The translations under genes and the position numbers were made by a program. A stretch of 64,000 nt of DNA from Aurantiacibacter rhizosphaerae (GTDB lineage: Bacteria; Pseudomonadota; Alphaproteobacteria; Sphingomonadales; Sphingomonadaceae). Under the pieces are notes generated by a model. That model saw only the letters and a list, made by a program, of their open reading frames with translations, made no database searches and was not told the DNA's origin. Shown here in pieces: positions 1 through 10,021 of the stretch. Where the stretch lies: assembly GCF_009807005.1 (NCBI RefSeq), contig NZ_WUBR01000002.1, positions 372,001 to 436,000 on the forward strand, written 5' to 3'. Every line of letters begins with the position of its first letter. Position 1 is the stretch's first letter.

Positions 1-1154
1 CGGCCGTGCTGGAAGCCTGCGGCAGCGTGTTCACCAACAAATATGCAGAGGGCTATCCCGGTCGCCGCTATTATGGCGGGTGCGAATATGCCGACCAGGT
101 TGAAACCATCGCGATAGAGCGCGCCAAGCAATTGTTCGGCTGCGACTTCGCCAATGTGCAGCCCAATTCCGGCAGCCAGATGAACCAGGCGGTGTTCCTC
201 GCCCTGCTGAATCCGGGCGATACCTTCATGGGTCTGGACCTTGCCAGCGGCGGGCACCTGACACACGGTTCTCCCGTCAACATGAGTGGCAAGTGGTTCA
301 ACGTGGTGCCTTACGGCGTGCGCCGCGAGGACAGCCGCATCGACATGGAAGACGTGCGCCGCCTTGCGCATGAGCATAAGCCGAAGCTGATCATCAGCGG
401 CGGCACCGCCTATCCGCGCACCTGGGATTTCGCGGAATTCCGCAAGATCGCAGACGAGGTTGGCGCTTATTTGCTGGCGGATATCTCGCATTTCTCCGGC
501 CTGGTGGTGGGCGGGCAGCACCCTTCGCCCTTCCCCCACGCCCATGTCGTCACCAGCACCACGCACAAGAGCCTGCGCGGCCCGCGCTCCGGCATCATCC
601 TGTGGAATGATGAGGAACTGACCAAGCCGATCAACATGGCCGTATTCCCCGGCATGCAGGGCGGCCCGCTGATGCACACCATCGCCGGCAAGGCCGTGGC
701 ATTCGGAGAGGCGCTGCGCCCCGAATTCCGCGTCTATGCGCAGTCAGTTGCAGAAAATGCGAAGGCGCTGGCTTCCAGCCTCGCCGAAGGGGGCATAGAT
801 ATCGTATCGGGCGGCACGGATAACCATCTGATGCTGGCCGATCTCACGCCCAAGGATGTGACCGGCAAGGCCGCTGAAAAGGGCCTGGATCGCGCCTTGA
901 TGACTTGCAACAAGAACGCCATTCCCTTCGAACCGCGTTCGCCATTCGTCACCAGCGGCGTTCGCCTCGGCACGCCTGCGGGCACGACGCGCGGCTTTGG
1001 CCCTGCCGAATTCCGCAAGATCGGCACGCTGATGGCAGAAGTGATCGACGGCATGGCCCGCAATGGCGATGATGGCGATGCACAGGTGGAAGAACGCGTG
1101 CGCCGCGAAGTTGGCGAATTGTGCGCGGCCTTCCCCGTCTATCCGGGAAGATAA
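1..1154 (+). CDS. glyA: Serine hydroxymethyltransferase, 5' end cut by window
   Basis: PLP enzyme that interconverts serine and glycine with transfer of a one-carbon unit to tetrahydrofolate, in the cytoplasm. About 383 codons are visible. The reading frame is already open at base 3, so the start lies outside the window. Recognisable SHMT segments are [17 protein letters not shown] near the N-terminus, the PLP-lysine motif [13 protein letters not shown] around residue 197 of the visible part, and FPGMQGGP. The C-terminus is complete and ends in TAA. It heads a tight run (3 bp gap to the next gene) leading to nrdR, the glyA-nrdR order common in alphaproteobacteria. Identification is secure. 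Confidence 0.98.
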   Translation, partial: AVLEACGSVFTNKYAEGYPGRRYYGGCEYADQVETIAIERAKQLFGCDFANVQPNSGSQMNQAVFLALLNPGDTFMGLDLASGGHLTHGSPVNMSGKWFNVVPYGVRREDSRIDMEDVRRLAHEHKPKLIISGGTAYPRTWDFAEFRKIADEVGAYLLADISHFSGLVVGGQHPSPFPHAHVVTSTTHKSLRGPRSGIILWNDEELTKPINMAVFPGMQGGPLMHTIAGKAVAFGEALRPEFRVYAQSVAENAKALASSLAEGGIDIVSGGTDNHLMLADLTPKDVTGKAAEKGLDRALMTCNKNAIPFEPRSPFVTSGVRLGTPAGTTRGFGPAEFRKIGTLMAEVIDGMARNGDDGDAQVEERVRREVGELCAAFPVYPGR

Positions 1155-1157
1155 GAC

Positions 1158-1388
1158 ATGACCGATCCGAACAAGCCGAACGACCCCATCGACAATCGCA
1201 TCCTGGTGGATGCCGTGGAAGAGGTGAAGGCAATGGGCAAGGACGGGCTTGATCACCCGTCGTCCAAGCCCGTGCTGACCGGCGCCGCCATCGGCGCGCT
1301 GGCGGGCGGCCTGCTGCCTGTGGTGACGTGGCCCGTTGGCCTGGTCGCCGGAGCAGGATACATGATCTACAAGCGGATCCGGCCCTGA
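1158..1388 (+). CDS. Small membrane protein, unknown function
   Basis: A 76-residue protein with a polar N-terminal 35 residues and a Gly/Ala-rich hydrophobic C-terminal part (about residues 40-70). That part could form one long or two short membrane segments, followed by a basic KRIRP tail. It starts 3 bp after the glyA stop and ends 3 bp before nrdR, so it is almost certainly cotranscribed with both. I do not recognise a named family. The tight operon position and clean start support a real gene. Confidence 0.75.
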   Translation: MTDPNKPNDPIDNRILVDAVEEVKAMGKDGLDHPSSKPVLTGAAIGALAGGLLPVVTWPVGLVAGAGYMIYKRIRP

Positions 1389-1391
1389 TCC

Positions 1392-1877
1392 ATGCGCTGC
1401 CCATTCTGCGCGCATGACGACAGCCAGGTAAAGGATTCGCGCCCCACGGAAGACAACACCGCGATCCGCCGCCGTCGCCAGTGCGAAGGATGCGGTGCGC
1501 GCTTCACCACCTTTGAACGCGTGCAGTTGCGCGATGTGGCGGTGCTGAAATCCACAGGCGATGAAACCCCGCCCCGCCGCGAGAGTTTTGACCGATCCAA
1601 GATCGAGCAATCCGTGGCCCTGGCCTGCCGCAAACGAGGGATAGAGCAGGAGCGGATCGATCAGCTGGTATCCGGCATTCAGCGGCAGGTGGAAACCGCG
1701 GGGGACAGCGAAATCCCCTCCGCTCGCATTGGCGAGATGGTGATGGAAGGCCTGCGTCAGCTGGATACCGTGGCCTATATCCGCTTCGCCTCCGTCTACC
1801 GCGACTTTTCCGAAGCGCGCGATTTTGAGGAATTTGCCAGCACCGTGCAGCAGGTTGCGCCCGATGGCGACGGCTGA
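1392..1877 (+). CDS. nrdR: Transcriptional repressor NrdR
   Basis: A 161-residue regulator of ribonucleotide reductase genes. The N-terminal zinc ribbon uses the cysteines of [10 protein letters not shown] and [15 protein letters not shown]. It is followed by an ATP-cone domain (about residues 50-140), which senses ATP/dATP in this family. NrdR binds NrdR boxes near nrd operons; none of those operons is in the window. Length and motifs match the family. The 3' end overlaps the start of the downstream methyltransferase by 14 bp, so the two are translationally close. Confidence 0.97.
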   Translation: MRCPFCAHDDSQVKDSRPTEDNTAIRRRRQCEGCGARFTTFERVQLRDVAVLKSTGDETPPRRESFDRSKIEQSVALACRKRGIEQERIDQLVSGIQRQVETAGDSEIPSARIGEMVMEGLRQLDTVAYIRFASVYRDFSEARDFEEFASTVQQVAPDGDG

Positions 1878-2613
1878 AACTGCCCCATCCGGCAACGCTC
1901 CGCCCGTGATCGTGCTGGTGCGCCCGCAACTGGGCGAGAATATCGGCAAGGCGGCGCGTGCCATGCTGAACTTCGGCCTCAGCGAAATGCGTCTGGTGAA
2001 ACCGCGCGACGGCTGGCCAAATCCGTCTGCCGGACCGGCTGCGGCGGGAGCGGACATCGTGCTGGAAAACGCGCGCGTCTATGAAACCACGGCAGAGGCG
2101 GTGGCCGATTGCGCGCATGTCTATGCCACCACGGTGCGCAAGCGCGGCGTCACCAAGCCCGTGCAGACGCCGGAACAGGCCGCGCGCGATATTCCGCGCC
2201 AGCAGGGTCGCAGCGCGGTGCTGTTCGGGCCGGAGCGCTCCGGTCTTGCCATGGACGATGTGGATCTGGCCCGCACTATTATAACAGCGCCGATCAATCC
2301 GGAATTCGGCTCACTCAATCTGGCTCAGGCCGTGATCCTGGTTGCCTATGAGCTTTCCAAGACAGCCGATCTGGTGATGCCCACGCAGGAAGACATCCTG
2401 CCCCCTGCCCCGCAGGAGGAACTGGACGGCCTGATCGCTCATCTGGAAGGCATGCTGGAGCCAAACCGCTATTTCTATCCTGAGGACCGGGCGGAGGCGA
2501 CCCGCCGCACGCTGCGCGGCGTGCTGACGAAGCCGGGATGGAACCATCTGGAGGTGCGCACCCTGCGCGGCGTCCTGTCCGCTCTCCAGCGAAAGCCACG
2601 GCCTGACGATTAA
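1864..2613 (+). CDS. trmJ: TrmH-family (SpoU class) RNA methyltransferase, TrmJ-like
   Basis: A 249-residue SAM-dependent 2'-O-ribose methyltransferase. It shows the SPOUT/TrmH signatures: [20 protein letters not shown] near the N-terminus, LFGPERSGL in the middle and [13 protein letters not shown] in the C-terminal knot. The nearest described function is TrmJ, which methylates position 32 of certain tRNAs; the exact target cannot be read from sequence. I start it at the ATG at 1864, overlapping nrdR by 14 bp. The frame is open further upstream (to 1825), but those residues are nrdR sequence in another frame. Confidence 0.88.
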   Translation: MATAETAPSGNAPPVIVLVRPQLGENIGKAARAMLNFGLSEMRLVKPRDGWPNPSAGPAAAGADIVLENARVYETTAEAVADCAHVYATTVRKRGVTKPVQTPEQAARDIPRQQGRSAVLFGPERSGLAMDDVDLARTIITAPINPEFGSLNLAQAVILVAYELSKTADLVMPTQEDILPPAPQEELDGLIAHLEGMLEPNRYFYPEDRAEATRRTLRGVLTKPGWNHLEVRTLRGVLSALQRKPRPDD

Positions 2614-2727
2614 CGGGGCCTGCCATCTATGGCCCTGATATGTTATGGTTTCTGGCGAACAGTTCGGGAGAGAGCGTGACGTGCGCCTCATCCCTGCTTC
2701 CGTGGAACTTGCAGTGAAAGGGATACC

Positions 2728-3024
2728 ATCCTGAGCCTGCTTCTTGCCTCCGCCATCGTGCTGACACCTGTTGCAATCGATGATCCCCTGCTGCGGCGGG
2801 AGGATACCTTCGTCTCGGCTGCCGCGCGTGTCGTCATGGCCGATGCGAAAAGCGCCCCGATCCATTGCCTTGACCTGCCGGAAAATCACCCGGACGGCGC
2901 GCGCACCTGCCTTACTCAAGGCGAATGGCAGGCGGTGTTCGATCGCATCGCGCAGCAGGAATCGGCTGACCTTCGGGACCGGCAGATTGCGCGGTCCCAG
3001 TGGAATGCCACACCCTATCGCTAG
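2728..3024 (+). CDS. Small exported protein, unknown; probable non-standard start codon
   Basis: The frame encodes about 98 residues. A hydrophobic stretch reading LSLLLASAIVLTPVA at its N-terminus looks like a signal peptide. It is followed by a soluble part with two cysteines (HCLDLPEN and RTCLTQGEW). The first ordinary start in frame is the GTG at 2758, which would remove most of the signal. An AAAGGG ribosome-binding site (2717-2722) sits 5 bp before an ATC at 2728 and 8 bp before a CTG at 2731. The next in-frame stop upstream is at 2677. I therefore place the start at 2728, with 2731 or 2758 as alternatives. No function recognised. Confidence 0.55.
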   Translation: MLSLLLASAIVLTPVAIDDPLLRREDTFVSAAARVVMADAKSAPIHCLDLPENHPDGARTCLTQGEWQAVFDRIAQQESADLRDRQIARSQWNATPYR

Positions 3025-3052
3025 GGACGTTTCATGACTGGCGCAGTTGCGC

Positions 3053-3080
3053 TTGACTTCCACGCCCGCGCGGCTACATG
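3053..3080 (+). promoter_or_regulatory. Putative sigma-70-type promoter of rpsD
   Basis: A -35 TTGACT (3053-3058) and a -10-like TACATG (3075-3080) are separated by 16 bp. They lie about 145 bp before the rpsD start, with no other gene between. Position and spacing fit; the -10 is imperfect. Confidence 0.5.
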
Positions 3081-3183
3081 CGCGCCTTCGCTACAAATTG
3101 GCTCCGCACCCCGGTGAAGCGGCGGCCACGGCTGGCAATCTGGTAAGACGGATTAGGCCAGACGGTGCGAAACCGGGTTGAAG

Positions 3184-3202
3184 CACTGCCGCTGGGGCAG
3201 TG
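3184..3202 (+). promoter_or_regulatory. Hairpin in the rpsD 5' leader
   Basis: A perfect 7-bp stem CACTGCC/GGCAGTG with a GCTGG loop ends about 10 bases before the GAAGGAAG ribosome-binding site of rpsD. Ribosomal protein S4 represses its own translation through leader structure in other bacteria, so this could be an autoregulatory element. That role is inferred from position only. Confidence 0.5.
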
Positions 3203-3226
3203 ATTGCAAATTGAAGGAAGCATGTC

Positions 3227-3841
3227 ATGTCGAAGCGCACACGCGCCAAGCATAAACTCGACCGCCGGATGGGCGAAAACATCTGGGGTCGTCCTAATTC
3301 TCCGGTAAACAAGCGTTCCTACGGCCCCGGCCAGCACGGCCAGCGTCGCAAGGGCAAGATGTCCGACTTCGGTCTGCAGCTGCGCGCCAAGCAGAAGCTG
3401 AAGGGCTATTACGGCGACGTTACCGAAAAGCAGTTCCACTCCACCTACAAGGATGCCACCCGCATGAAGGGTGACACCGGCCAGAACCTGATCGGCCTGC
3501 TGGAACGCCGCCTGGACATGATCGTATACCGCGCCAAGTTTGCGCCCACGATCTTCGCCGCGCGCCAGATCGTCAGCCACGGCCACATCAAGGTGAATGG
3601 CGTGAAGTGCAACATTGCATCGCGTCGCTGCGATGTCGGCGATGTGATCTCGCTGGGTGACAAGGCCAAGGAAATGGCCCTGATCATCGAAGCGCAGAGC
3701 CTGCCAGAGCGTGAAGTGCCCGAATACGTTGCCCAAGACGGCAATGACGCGGTTACCTTCAGCCGCGTGCCTACGCTGGATGAAGTACCCTACCCGGTAC
3801 AGATGGAACCGAACCTGGTCGTCGAGTTCTACTCGCGCTAA
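3227..3841 (+). CDS. rpsD: 30S ribosomal protein S4
   Basis: A 204-residue primary 16S rRNA-binding protein of the small subunit. The start [20 protein letters not shown], the [17 protein letters not shown] segment and the S4 RNA-binding domain (about residues 95-155, including [13 protein letters not shown]) are all present, and the length is standard. It is a stand-alone transcription unit: promoter candidate and leader hairpin upstream, strong intrinsic terminator 28 bp downstream. Confidence 0.99.
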   Translation: MSKRTRAKHKLDRRMGENIWGRPNSPVNKRSYGPGQHGQRRKGKMSDFGLQLRAKQKLKGYYGDVTEKQFHSTYKDATRMKGDTGQNLIGLLERRLDMIVYRAKFAPTIFAARQIVSHGHIKVNGVKCNIASRRCDVGDVISLGDKAKEMALIIEAQSLPEREVPEYVAQDGNDAVTFSRVPTLDEVPYPVQMEPNLVVEFYSR

Positions 3842-3868
3842 TCGGTTACTACCGAATTTCGAATGCAA

Positions 3869-3900
3869 AAAAAGGGCGGTTCTTCGGAGCCGCCCTTTTT
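3869..3900 (+). terminator. Intrinsic terminator of rpsD
   Basis: A 14-bp stem (one G-T pair) with a TTCG tetraloop has AAAAAGGGCGGTTC on the left arm and a matching right arm that ends in five T. The A-run on the left arm means it could also work in the opposite direction. Confidence 0.92.
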
Positions 3901-3959
3901 CATTTCGGTTCAGCGTTTTGCAGGGAACCGGATGTGCGATTGCGCGTCACCATTTCAGG

Positions 3960-4151
3960 ATGCCGCAGTACAGATTCATAACGCCGCACCGTGCCGGCAA
4001 ATGGTACGATCGCCTGTCGCAAGCGCAGCAATTGGCCTGCCGCATTGGCGCAGGTTTCCTCGATTCGGCAGGCAATTTCGTCCCCTATCGCGGGACGATC
4101 CTTGAAATGCGCAGCAAGCCGGAGGCGGAGCCAGTCGCCCCCGCGCCATAG
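3960..4151 (+). CDS. Small conserved-looking protein, unknown function
   Basis: A 63-residue protein beginning MPQYRFITPHRAGKWYDR, with a compact N-terminal 50 residues and a Pro/Ala-rich tail. The frame is open much further upstream, but the upstream part runs through the rpsD end and terminator and is not coding. The residue pattern (aromatic and Gly positions in FLDSAGNFVPYRGTILE) looks protein-like. The ribosome-binding site (CAGG directly before the ATG) is poor. It is convergent with the S9 peptidase gene, whose stop lies 15 bp away. Function unknown. Confidence 0.55.
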   Translation: MPQYRFITPHRAGKWYDRLSQAQQLACRIGAGFLDSAGNFVPYRGTILEMRSKPEAEPVAPAP

Positions 4152-4166
4152 CATTTTGGCATAGGC

Positions 4167-6143
4167 CTAATCCGCCAGATGCTGCCCCAGGAACGTGTCT
4201 ATCGCCAACAGCATATTGCCGCGAACCTGGCCGTGATCTAGAGAATGATCGAACCCGTCGTATTCGACATATTGCACGCTGGCGCCCGCATCTTCCAACC
4301 GGCTTTTCATCCTCTGCGATTGAAACACGCCGACATTTGTGTCCTGCGTTCCGTGAAACAGCAGGACTGGCGCACGGAACCGATCCGCGTGATTGGCGGG
4401 GCTGCCATCCTCCACGTGTGAACCAGTGCCAACAAACTCGCGGACCTGCGCAAAATTGGTGTAATCGCGCGCTTCCTCGCGCAGCAATTCCAGATCGGTG
4501 ACAGGCGCGATGGCGACCACCGCCTGATACAGATCAGGATCGACGACCTGCGATTGCAGCGCGGCATATCCGCCATAGGACCAGCCAACGATGCCCAGCC
4601 GATCGGGATCGGCAATCCCTTCTGACACCAGCCAGCGGCCGGCATCATTCACGTCACCGATCGCCGTTTCCCATTGCTGGAAACCATTGCGCCCGAACCA
4701 GGCATCGCCATAGCCACTGGAGCCGCGGAAATTGGGTTGCAACACTGCATAGCCGCGCGCGGCGAAGAATTGCACCAGCCAGTCAAAACCCCACTCATCG
4801 CGACTGCCGGGCCCGCCATGCGGCAAAACGATTGCCGACACCGGACCTTCCGAGTTCAGCGGCATGGTGAGATATCCCGGTATCTGCGTGCCATCCGCCG
4901 CCGGAAAGGTAACGGGCCGCATCGGCGCCATTTCAAGCTCCGCAAGGTGATCGCGTAGCGGCAGCAGCGGCGATAGCGCGTTGCTCTGCCTGTCCAGCAG
5001 GTAGGTCATGCCGGGGTCCACATCGCTGGATGCCACGATCAGCAGCGTCTGCTCATCCGCAGAAGCCCCAACGATATTGATCAGCGGCTTGCCGGGCAGG
5101 GCCTGTTGCAAACGAGCGGCCAAATTGGCGAGGTCTTCGTCGAGATATTCGACCTGCCGCTTTTCCGCCGCGTAGCTGACGCCCACAACGCGCTGCTTTC
5201 GGCCGATGCGGATCAATCTGTCGACGTCAACATCAGAGCGCGCCAGCACAGGTTCGCGCTTGGCTTCGTCATCCAGGGTAACGCGGTACAGCGCCGTGAA
5301 GCCATCCTGATCCTGAAATCCATAGGCCACGTTCTGCGCCGCATCGACAGCCACCGGCCTGAAACCGGAAAGATCATCCTTGAACGCAGTCCAACTGCGA
5401 GAGCCCGGCTCGCGATAGGAATAGAGGACATTCCCCGTCAGTCGGCCAAAGGAATCATGCGGCGCACGCACCTTGATGCGCACCTCGCCATTTTCATCCG
5501 CGACGTATCGCGTGGCATCCTCATCCGGGTTTTCTACAGTGCGCCGGCTGTTGCGAGTCACGTCCACAAGTTCAACGCCGAGCCCGCCTTCTTCGTTGGC
5601 AAGACGCGTGTTCCGGCTGTTTTCTTCCAGGAAACTGCGCGTCATGAGGATGCGGTTTTCCTCGCCCTCCACATCCAGCGCCAGCACCCTGCCGCCATTC
5701 TGCACGATCCCATAGGCGCGCGAAGAACGGCGCGGTGTCAGCAAATTCGGTTCAGACCCGTCGGTGGCGACAGACAGCATGCGCGTGTAGGTGATCGGCA
5801 CCCGGTTATCATATTTGGCACTGCCATAGACCCTGCACACCAGCCAGATATCATTGGCCCAGTCGCAACCCGTCAGCTCTGCATCCGGCTCTGACAGCGC
5901 AGTCAGGGCGCGCGGCTCCGCCTCACCATTCAGATCGACGACATAGAGAATTTCCGTCGTGGCATTGTCTGAGGAGATGTAGGCGACCTTGTTGCCCGAT
6001 GGGGACAGGCTGATATCCATCACCGTGGGCCTGGCGCCGAAACGACCGGCCAGTTCTTCCGCTTCGCTCATCTGCGCAGATGCGGGTGTGGCCGTAGCCA
6101 GGGCGATGATGGCAGCGCCTGCTGCCAGTCTATGATAATGCAT
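4167..6143 (-). CDS. Exported S9-family prolyl oligopeptidase-like peptidase
   Basis: A 658-residue serine peptidase predicted to cleave short peptides in the periplasm. The start at 6143 gives a clear signal peptide (about residues 1-24, ending TPASAQ). The frame continues 117 codons upstream, but only as antisense of tgt. A beta-propeller-like region (about 30-390) is followed by an alpha/beta hydrolase domain. The nucleophile motif is GWSYGGYAA, the acid lies in HGTQDTNV and the histidine in the C-terminal FDHSLDHG. It lies 32 bp downstream of tgt on the same strand and is probably cotranscribed. The exact substrate is not predictable. Confidence 0.93.
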   Translation of the reverse strand: MHYHRLAAGAAIIALATATPASAQMSEAEELAGRFGARPTVMDISLSPSGNKVAYISSDNATTEILYVVDLNGEAEPRALTALSEPDAELTGCDWANDIWLVCRVYGSAKYDNRVPITYTRMLSVATDGSEPNLLTPRRSSRAYGIVQNGGRVLALDVEGEENRILMTRSFLEENSRNTRLANEEGGLGVELVDVTRNSRRTVENPDEDATRYVADENGEVRIKVRAPHDSFGRLTGNVLYSYREPGSRSWTAFKDDLSGFRPVAVDAAQNVAYGFQDQDGFTALYRVTLDDEAKREPVLARSDVDVDRLIRIGRKQRVVGVSYAAEKRQVEYLDEDLANLAARLQQALPGKPLINIVGASADEQTLLIVASSDVDPGMTYLLDRQSNALSPLLPLRDHLAELEMAPMRPVTFPAADGTQIPGYLTMPLNSEGPVSAIVLPHGGPGSRDEWGFDWLVQFFAARGYAVLQPNFRGSSGYGDAWFGRNGFQQWETAIGDVNDAGRWLVSEGIADPDRLGIVGWSYGGYAALQSQVVDPDLYQAVVAIAPVTDLELLREEARDYTNFAQVREFVGTGSHVEDGSPANHADRFRAPVLLFHGTQDTNVGVFQSQRMKSRLEDAGASVQYVEYDGFDHSLDHGQVRGNMLLAIDTFLGQHLAD

Positions 6144-6175
6144 TGTCCCTCCTGAAGTGGGGACATTGAAGCATC

Positions 6176-7315
6176 TTATGACTTTGAAAAATAGTCTCTT
6201 CTGAAATTTTCGGCAAATGATGCAAATCGGCCATCGCCAATCGCATCGCGCATGGCCTGCATCAATTGCTGGTAGAAGGAGAGGTTGTGCTCCGTCACCA
6301 GCATCGCGCCCAGGATCTCTCCGGATTTTTGCAGGTGATGCAGATAGGCACGGCTGTAATTTGCGCATGTCGGGCAGGTGCAGCGATCGTCCAGCGGTGC
6401 TGTATCCTCCGCATGGCGGGCGTTGCGCAGGTTCAGCGGACCATTCCAGGTGAAGGCCTGCCCGTTCCGGCCAGAACGCGTGGGCAGCACGCAATCGAAC
6501 ATGTCCACACCGCGCTCTACCGCACCCACCAGATCGTCGGGCTTGCCAACGCCCATCAGATATCGCGGGGCATCTTCGGGCAGCATGCCGGGCGCGTAAT
6601 CCAGCACGCCGAACATCGCCTCCTGCCCCTCCCCCACGGCGAGGCCGCCGATGGCATATCCATCGAAGCCGATCTGGCGCAGCGCTTCGGCAGAGCGGCC
6701 ACGCAGCCCCTCGTCCAGCGCGCCCTGCTGAATGCCGAACAGCGCGCTATTGGCCGCATGTTCGCCGCCTGCATCGAATGCATCGCGGCTGCGCTGTGCC
6801 CAGCGCATGGACAATTCCATGCTCGCCTCGATCTCTGCCATCGGCCTGTCGGCGCGCGGGCATTCATCGAAGCACATCACGATGTCAGACCCCAGCAGGC
6901 GCTGAATTTCCATGCTGCGTTCCGGGCTGAGCATATGCTTCGAGCCATCGATATGGCTGCGAAACTCCACGCCCTTTTCCGTCAGCTTGCGCAGGTCAGA
7001 CAGGCTCATCACCTGATATCCGCCGCTGTCTGTCAGGATAGGGCGATCCCAGCGCATGAAATTGTGCAGACCGCCCAGCTTCGCCACCCGTTCCGCACCG
7101 GGGCGCAGCATCAGGTGATAGGTGTTGCCCAGAATGATGTCCGCGCCCGTTTCGCGCACGGCTTCCGGCTTCATCGCCTTTACCGTGGCGGCCGTTCCCA
7201 CCGGCATGAACGCGGGCGTGCGAATGGTGCCGCGACGCATGGCGATTTCGCCGGTGCGCGCCTTGCCATCCACCGCGTGCACGGTGAATTCGAAACGGGT
7301 ACGATCAGAAGCCAT
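6176..7315 (-). CDS. tgt: tRNA-guanine transglycosylase (queuine tRNA-ribosyltransferase)
   Basis: A 379-residue enzyme that exchanges guanine 34 for the queuosine precursor preQ1 in GUN-anticodon tRNAs. Seen in the sequence: [11 protein letters not shown], the catalytic-region [34 protein letters not shown], and the C-terminal zinc site [17 protein letters not shown]. The length is usual. queA, the next enzyme of the queuosine pathway, lies 2.7 kb upstream on the same strand with three genes between. The start overlaps the end of the DUF481 gene by 11 bp. Confidence 0.98.
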   Translation of the reverse strand: MASDRTRFEFTVHAVDGKARTGEIAMRRGTIRTPAFMPVGTAATVKAMKPEAVRETGADIILGNTYHLMLRPGAERVAKLGGLHNFMRWDRPILTDSGGYQVMSLSDLRKLTEKGVEFRSHIDGSKHMLSPERSMEIQRLLGSDIVMCFDECPRADRPMAEIEASMELSMRWAQRSRDAFDAGGEHAANSALFGIQQGALDEGLRGRSAEALRQIGFDGYAIGGLAVGEGQEAMFGVLDYAPGMLPEDAPRYLMGVGKPDDLVGAVERGVDMFDCVLPTRSGRNGQAFTWNGPLNLRNARHAEDTAPLDDRCTCPTCANYSRAYLHHLQKSGEILGAMLVTEHNLSFYQQLMQAMRDAIGDGRFASFAENFRRDYFSKS

Positions 7316-8252
7316 AGACGAGCGTGAAGCGGGAGAGCGTATCAGTGCTTACCGCGCCGGCAGGCGGGTTGCTGTCGTATTCGATCGTCCAGGAAAGCCG
7401 CGCGCTCAACTTGTCGGTCAGGCCAGCTTCCAGCCCCGTGGTCGCTGCCAGGCTGGTGTTCGCGCTATCGACAATCAGCAGGGCCTCTCCGCCCGTTTCC
7501 AGCGTGCTGCTGGCGTCCTGCGTCAGGGTGAGATCGTCGGTGATTTCCCAGTTGAAATCCGCGCCGAACAATGCAGCAAGGCGGCTGGACTTCGTGCCAT
7601 CGGTGAATTGCGTGATGCGATAGGCCGGGCCTGCCTTTACCGACAATTCGATATCGTCCCTGTCGATCACCTTGTAACCAAGGCCACCGGACACCGCATA
7701 ACGCGAGGAATATCCCTGCAGGCGGTCGCGCTCGTACCGGCCCAGGCCATAGGCGAAAAGGCGCTCGTTGATCTGGTAGCGCGGTTCATAGCTGGCCTGG
7801 AATTGCTCCCGCGAAGTCGTGCCGTTCTGGCGTCGGTAATCGGCGGTGAGGCGAAGGCGGTGTTCCCAGTCGATGCCCTCTCGGTTCAACGCCAGCACGG
7901 TGGTTACGCCAAATTCGTCCGTGTTGCCGGAGGACTGGAATGCGCCGATCTGCCCTTCCCCGCTCCAGTTCTGGAACAGACCTGCCTGGCGAATCTCTGC
8001 CGTCTTGCGCGCAGCTTCTGCAGCGGCGATTTCCGCCTGATCTGCCTTATACGCAGTCCAGATCGCGTCGATCTCCTCTTGCTCACCGGGGAATGCGGTG
8101 CGCGCGGTGGCGATCACCGCTTCCACCTGCTTTGCATCGCCAGAGGCGATGGCGGTATCGATCATCGTGCGCGCGGCATCGGGCAATTGCTGGGCCGCGG
8201 CAGGCGCGCAGAGCAGTGCCAGCGGGACGGCGAGGTAGGCAATTCTTGTCAT
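7305..8252 (-). CDS. DUF481-family outer membrane protein
   Basis: A 315-residue protein with a signal peptide (about residues 1-21, cleaved after CAPAAA), a short helical region rich in Ala/Glu/Lys (about 30-90), then a series of alternating beta-strand segments ending in the outer-membrane-type C-terminal phenylalanine (LVYGF). This matches the DUF481/YdiY salt-induced outer membrane family, for which no transported substrate is established. It overlaps the tgt start by 11 bp and lies 18 bp after the ABC permease, so it probably belongs to the same transcript. Confidence 0.88.
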   Translation of the reverse strand: MTRIAYLAVPLALLCAPAAAQQLPDAARTMIDTAIASGDAKQVEAVIATARTAFPGEQEEIDAIWTAYKADQAEIAAAEAARKTAEIRQAGLFQNWSGEGQIGAFQSSGNTDEFGVTTVLALNREGIDWEHRLRLTADYRRQNGTTSREQFQASYEPRYQINERLFAYGLGRYERDRLQGYSSRYAVSGGLGYKVIDRDDIELSVKAGPAYRITQFTDGTKSSRLAALFGADFNWEITDDLTLTQDASSTLETGGEALLIVDSANTSLAATTGLEAGLTDKLSARLSWTIEYDSNPPAGAVSTDTLSRFTLVYGF

Positions 8253-8270
8253 GCCCGCCCCGCTAGCGCG

Positions 8271-9035
8271 TCATTCGCGCAATCGCCACCCTGTCTTGAA
8301 GATCCAGCCGATCACGGCGATGCAGATCAGCAGGAAACCAAGGGTCGCGCCGAAGGACAGCATGATCGGGAAATCCGATTCGCCAAGGAAGGTCCAGCGA
8401 AGGCCGCTGACCAGATAGACCACCGGATTCACCATCGCGACATATTGCCACGGCCCTTCCAGCGCGCTGATGGGGTAGAATGTGCCGCCCAGAAACGTCA
8501 GCGGCATCAGCACCAGCAGCGGAATGATCTGCAGCTTCTCGAACCCATCGGCCCACAGACCGATGATGAAGCCAAGCAGGGAGAAACTGGCCGCGACGAG
8601 CACGATATAGCCCAGCGCCAGGATGGGATGCGCGATCGAATAATCCACAATCAATGCCGCCGTGCCAAGGATGATGGCGGCCAGTATCAAGGACTTCACC
8701 GCCGCCGCGCCCACAAAGCCGATCAGTGTTTCCGCCACGCCCACGGGTGCGGACAGCAATTCGTAAATGGCGCCTGTGAACTTGGGCATGTAGATCCCGA
8801 AACTGGCGTTGCTGGTGCTTTCGGAAAGCAGCGTCAGCATCAGCAGGCCCGGCACGATGAAGGCGCCGTAATTCACGCCGCCCAGATCCATGCGATCACC
8901 CATCGCCGCGCCGAACACCACCAGATATAGCGAGGTGGTGATAACGGGCGAAAGGATGGAGCCGAAGATGGTGCGGAACATGCGCATCAGCTCGTTCTTG
9001 AATATCGCGTAGGTGCCGCGCGCGTTGAAGGTCAT
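8271..9035 (-). CDS. ABC-2 type transporter permease
   Basis: A 254-residue integral membrane protein with six predicted transmembrane segments, of the ABC-2/YadH type. Typical features are the amphipathic start (TYAIFKNELMRMFRTIFGSI), the SESTSNASFGIYMPKFTGAIYELLSAP loop with the conserved E-L-L-S-A-P pattern, and PLTFLGGTFYPIS. It pairs with the ATPase gene, whose stop overlaps its start by 4 bp. Together they should form an exporter. Relatives export polysaccharides, lipids or drugs; the cargo here is unknown. Confidence 0.92.
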   Translation of the reverse strand: MTFNARGTYAIFKNELMRMFRTIFGSILSPVITTSLYLVVFGAAMGDRMDLGGVNYGAFIVPGLLMLTLLSESTSNASFGIYMPKFTGAIYELLSAPVGVAETLIGFVGAAAVKSLILAAIILGTAALIVDYSIAHPILALGYIVLVAASFSLLGFIIGLWADGFEKLQIIPLLVLMPLTFLGGTFYPISALEGPWQYVAMVNPVVYLVSGLRWTFLGESDFPIMLSFGATLGFLLICIAVIGWIFKTGWRLRE

Positions 9036-9979
9036 GCCGCCGTCTCCACCGGTTCATGCAGCAGGTCGACGAAAATATCCTCCAGCGTGCTCTCCTGCGT
9101 TTCCAGGCCGGAGAAGGCGATGCCCTCGCGCGTCAGCAGCTGCGCCAGCTCGGCCACCTCCCGCTTGCCCTTGCCGGTGCCATCCCCGCCGCGATAAACG
9201 AGGGATGTGCCGCCCTCCTCCAGATGCACGGGATATCCCGTCAGCGGGGCGGGAAGTTCGGCCAGCGGGGAATCGATGGTGAAATGCGCTTCGGTGCGAC
9301 CCAGCTTCGCCATGATCGCATCCTTGTCATCCACCAGCAGGATGCGGCCCTTGGCGATCACGCCGACACGGTCCGCCATTTCCTCGGCTTCCTCGATATA
9401 ATGGGTGGTGAGGATGATGGTGACGCCGCGATCGCGCAGCATGTCTATCTGCCGCCACATGTCGCGGCGCAGTTCCACGTCCACGCCCGCCGTGGGCTCA
9501 TCCAGAAACAGCAGTTGCGGATCATGGGCCAGCGCCTTGGCGATCATCACGCGGCGCTTCATTCCGCCCGATAGCTCCCTGATGGCGGCATTACGCTTGT
9601 CCCACAGGCTGAGGCTGCGCAGAACTTCCTCTATCCGCGCTTCATCGGGGGCAGAGCCGAACATGCCGCGCGAATAGCGCACCTGGCGGATCACCTTGTC
9701 GAACATGTCGAAGCTTAGTTCCTGCGGCACCAGCCCGATCTGGCGGCGCACGTTCTTCCAGCTGGTCGCCAGATCCTGGCCAAACACTTCTATCTTGCCG
9801 CCGGTGGGCCGCACCAGCCCGCAGACAGAACCGATCAGCGTGGTCTTGCCCGCACCATTGGGCCCCAGCAGCGCAAAAATCTCGCCGCGGTTGATCGTCA
9901 GATCCACGCCGTCCAGCGCCTTCACCCCGCCCTTGTAGGTTTTTTCGAGACCGCGAATGTTGAGTATTGGTTCAGGCAT
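9032..9979 (-). CDS. ABC transporter ATP-binding protein
   Basis: A 315-residue ATPase of the YadG/CcmA class that energises the neighbouring ABC-2 permease. Walker A is GPNGAGKTT (about residues 39-47), the signature is LSGGMKRR, Walker B is [12 protein letters not shown], and the H-loop lies in [15 protein letters not shown]. The extra C-terminal 75 residues are typical of this class. It lies 42 bp downstream of queA on the same strand. Confidence 0.96.
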   Translation of the reverse strand: MPEPILNIRGLEKTYKGGVKALDGVDLTINRGEIFALLGPNGAGKTTLIGSVCGLVRPTGGKIEVFGQDLATSWKNVRRQIGLVPQELSFDMFDKVIRQVRYSRGMFGSAPDEARIEEVLRSLSLWDKRNAAIRELSGGMKRRVMIAKALAHDPQLLFLDEPTAGVDVELRRDMWRQIDMLRDRGVTIILTTHYIEEAEEMADRVGVIAKGRILLVDDKDAIMAKLGRTEAHFTIDSPLAELPAPLTGYPVHLEEGGTSLVYRGGDGTGKGKREVAELAQLLTREGIAFSGLETQESTLEDIFVDLLHEPVETAA

Positions 9980-10021
9980 GCCAATCCTTGTGGGGTTGGC
10001 CGCCGCAAATACAAGCTGGCC

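Noticed and set aside
3711..3959. Upstream extension of the small gene at 3960 through the rpsD end and terminator
   Set aside because: It overlaps rpsD in another frame and the terminator stem; protein-like sequence begins only at 3960.
6144..6494. A 117-residue N-terminal extension of the S9 peptidase
   Set aside because: It is antisense of tgt and would bury the clear signal peptide that starts at 6143.
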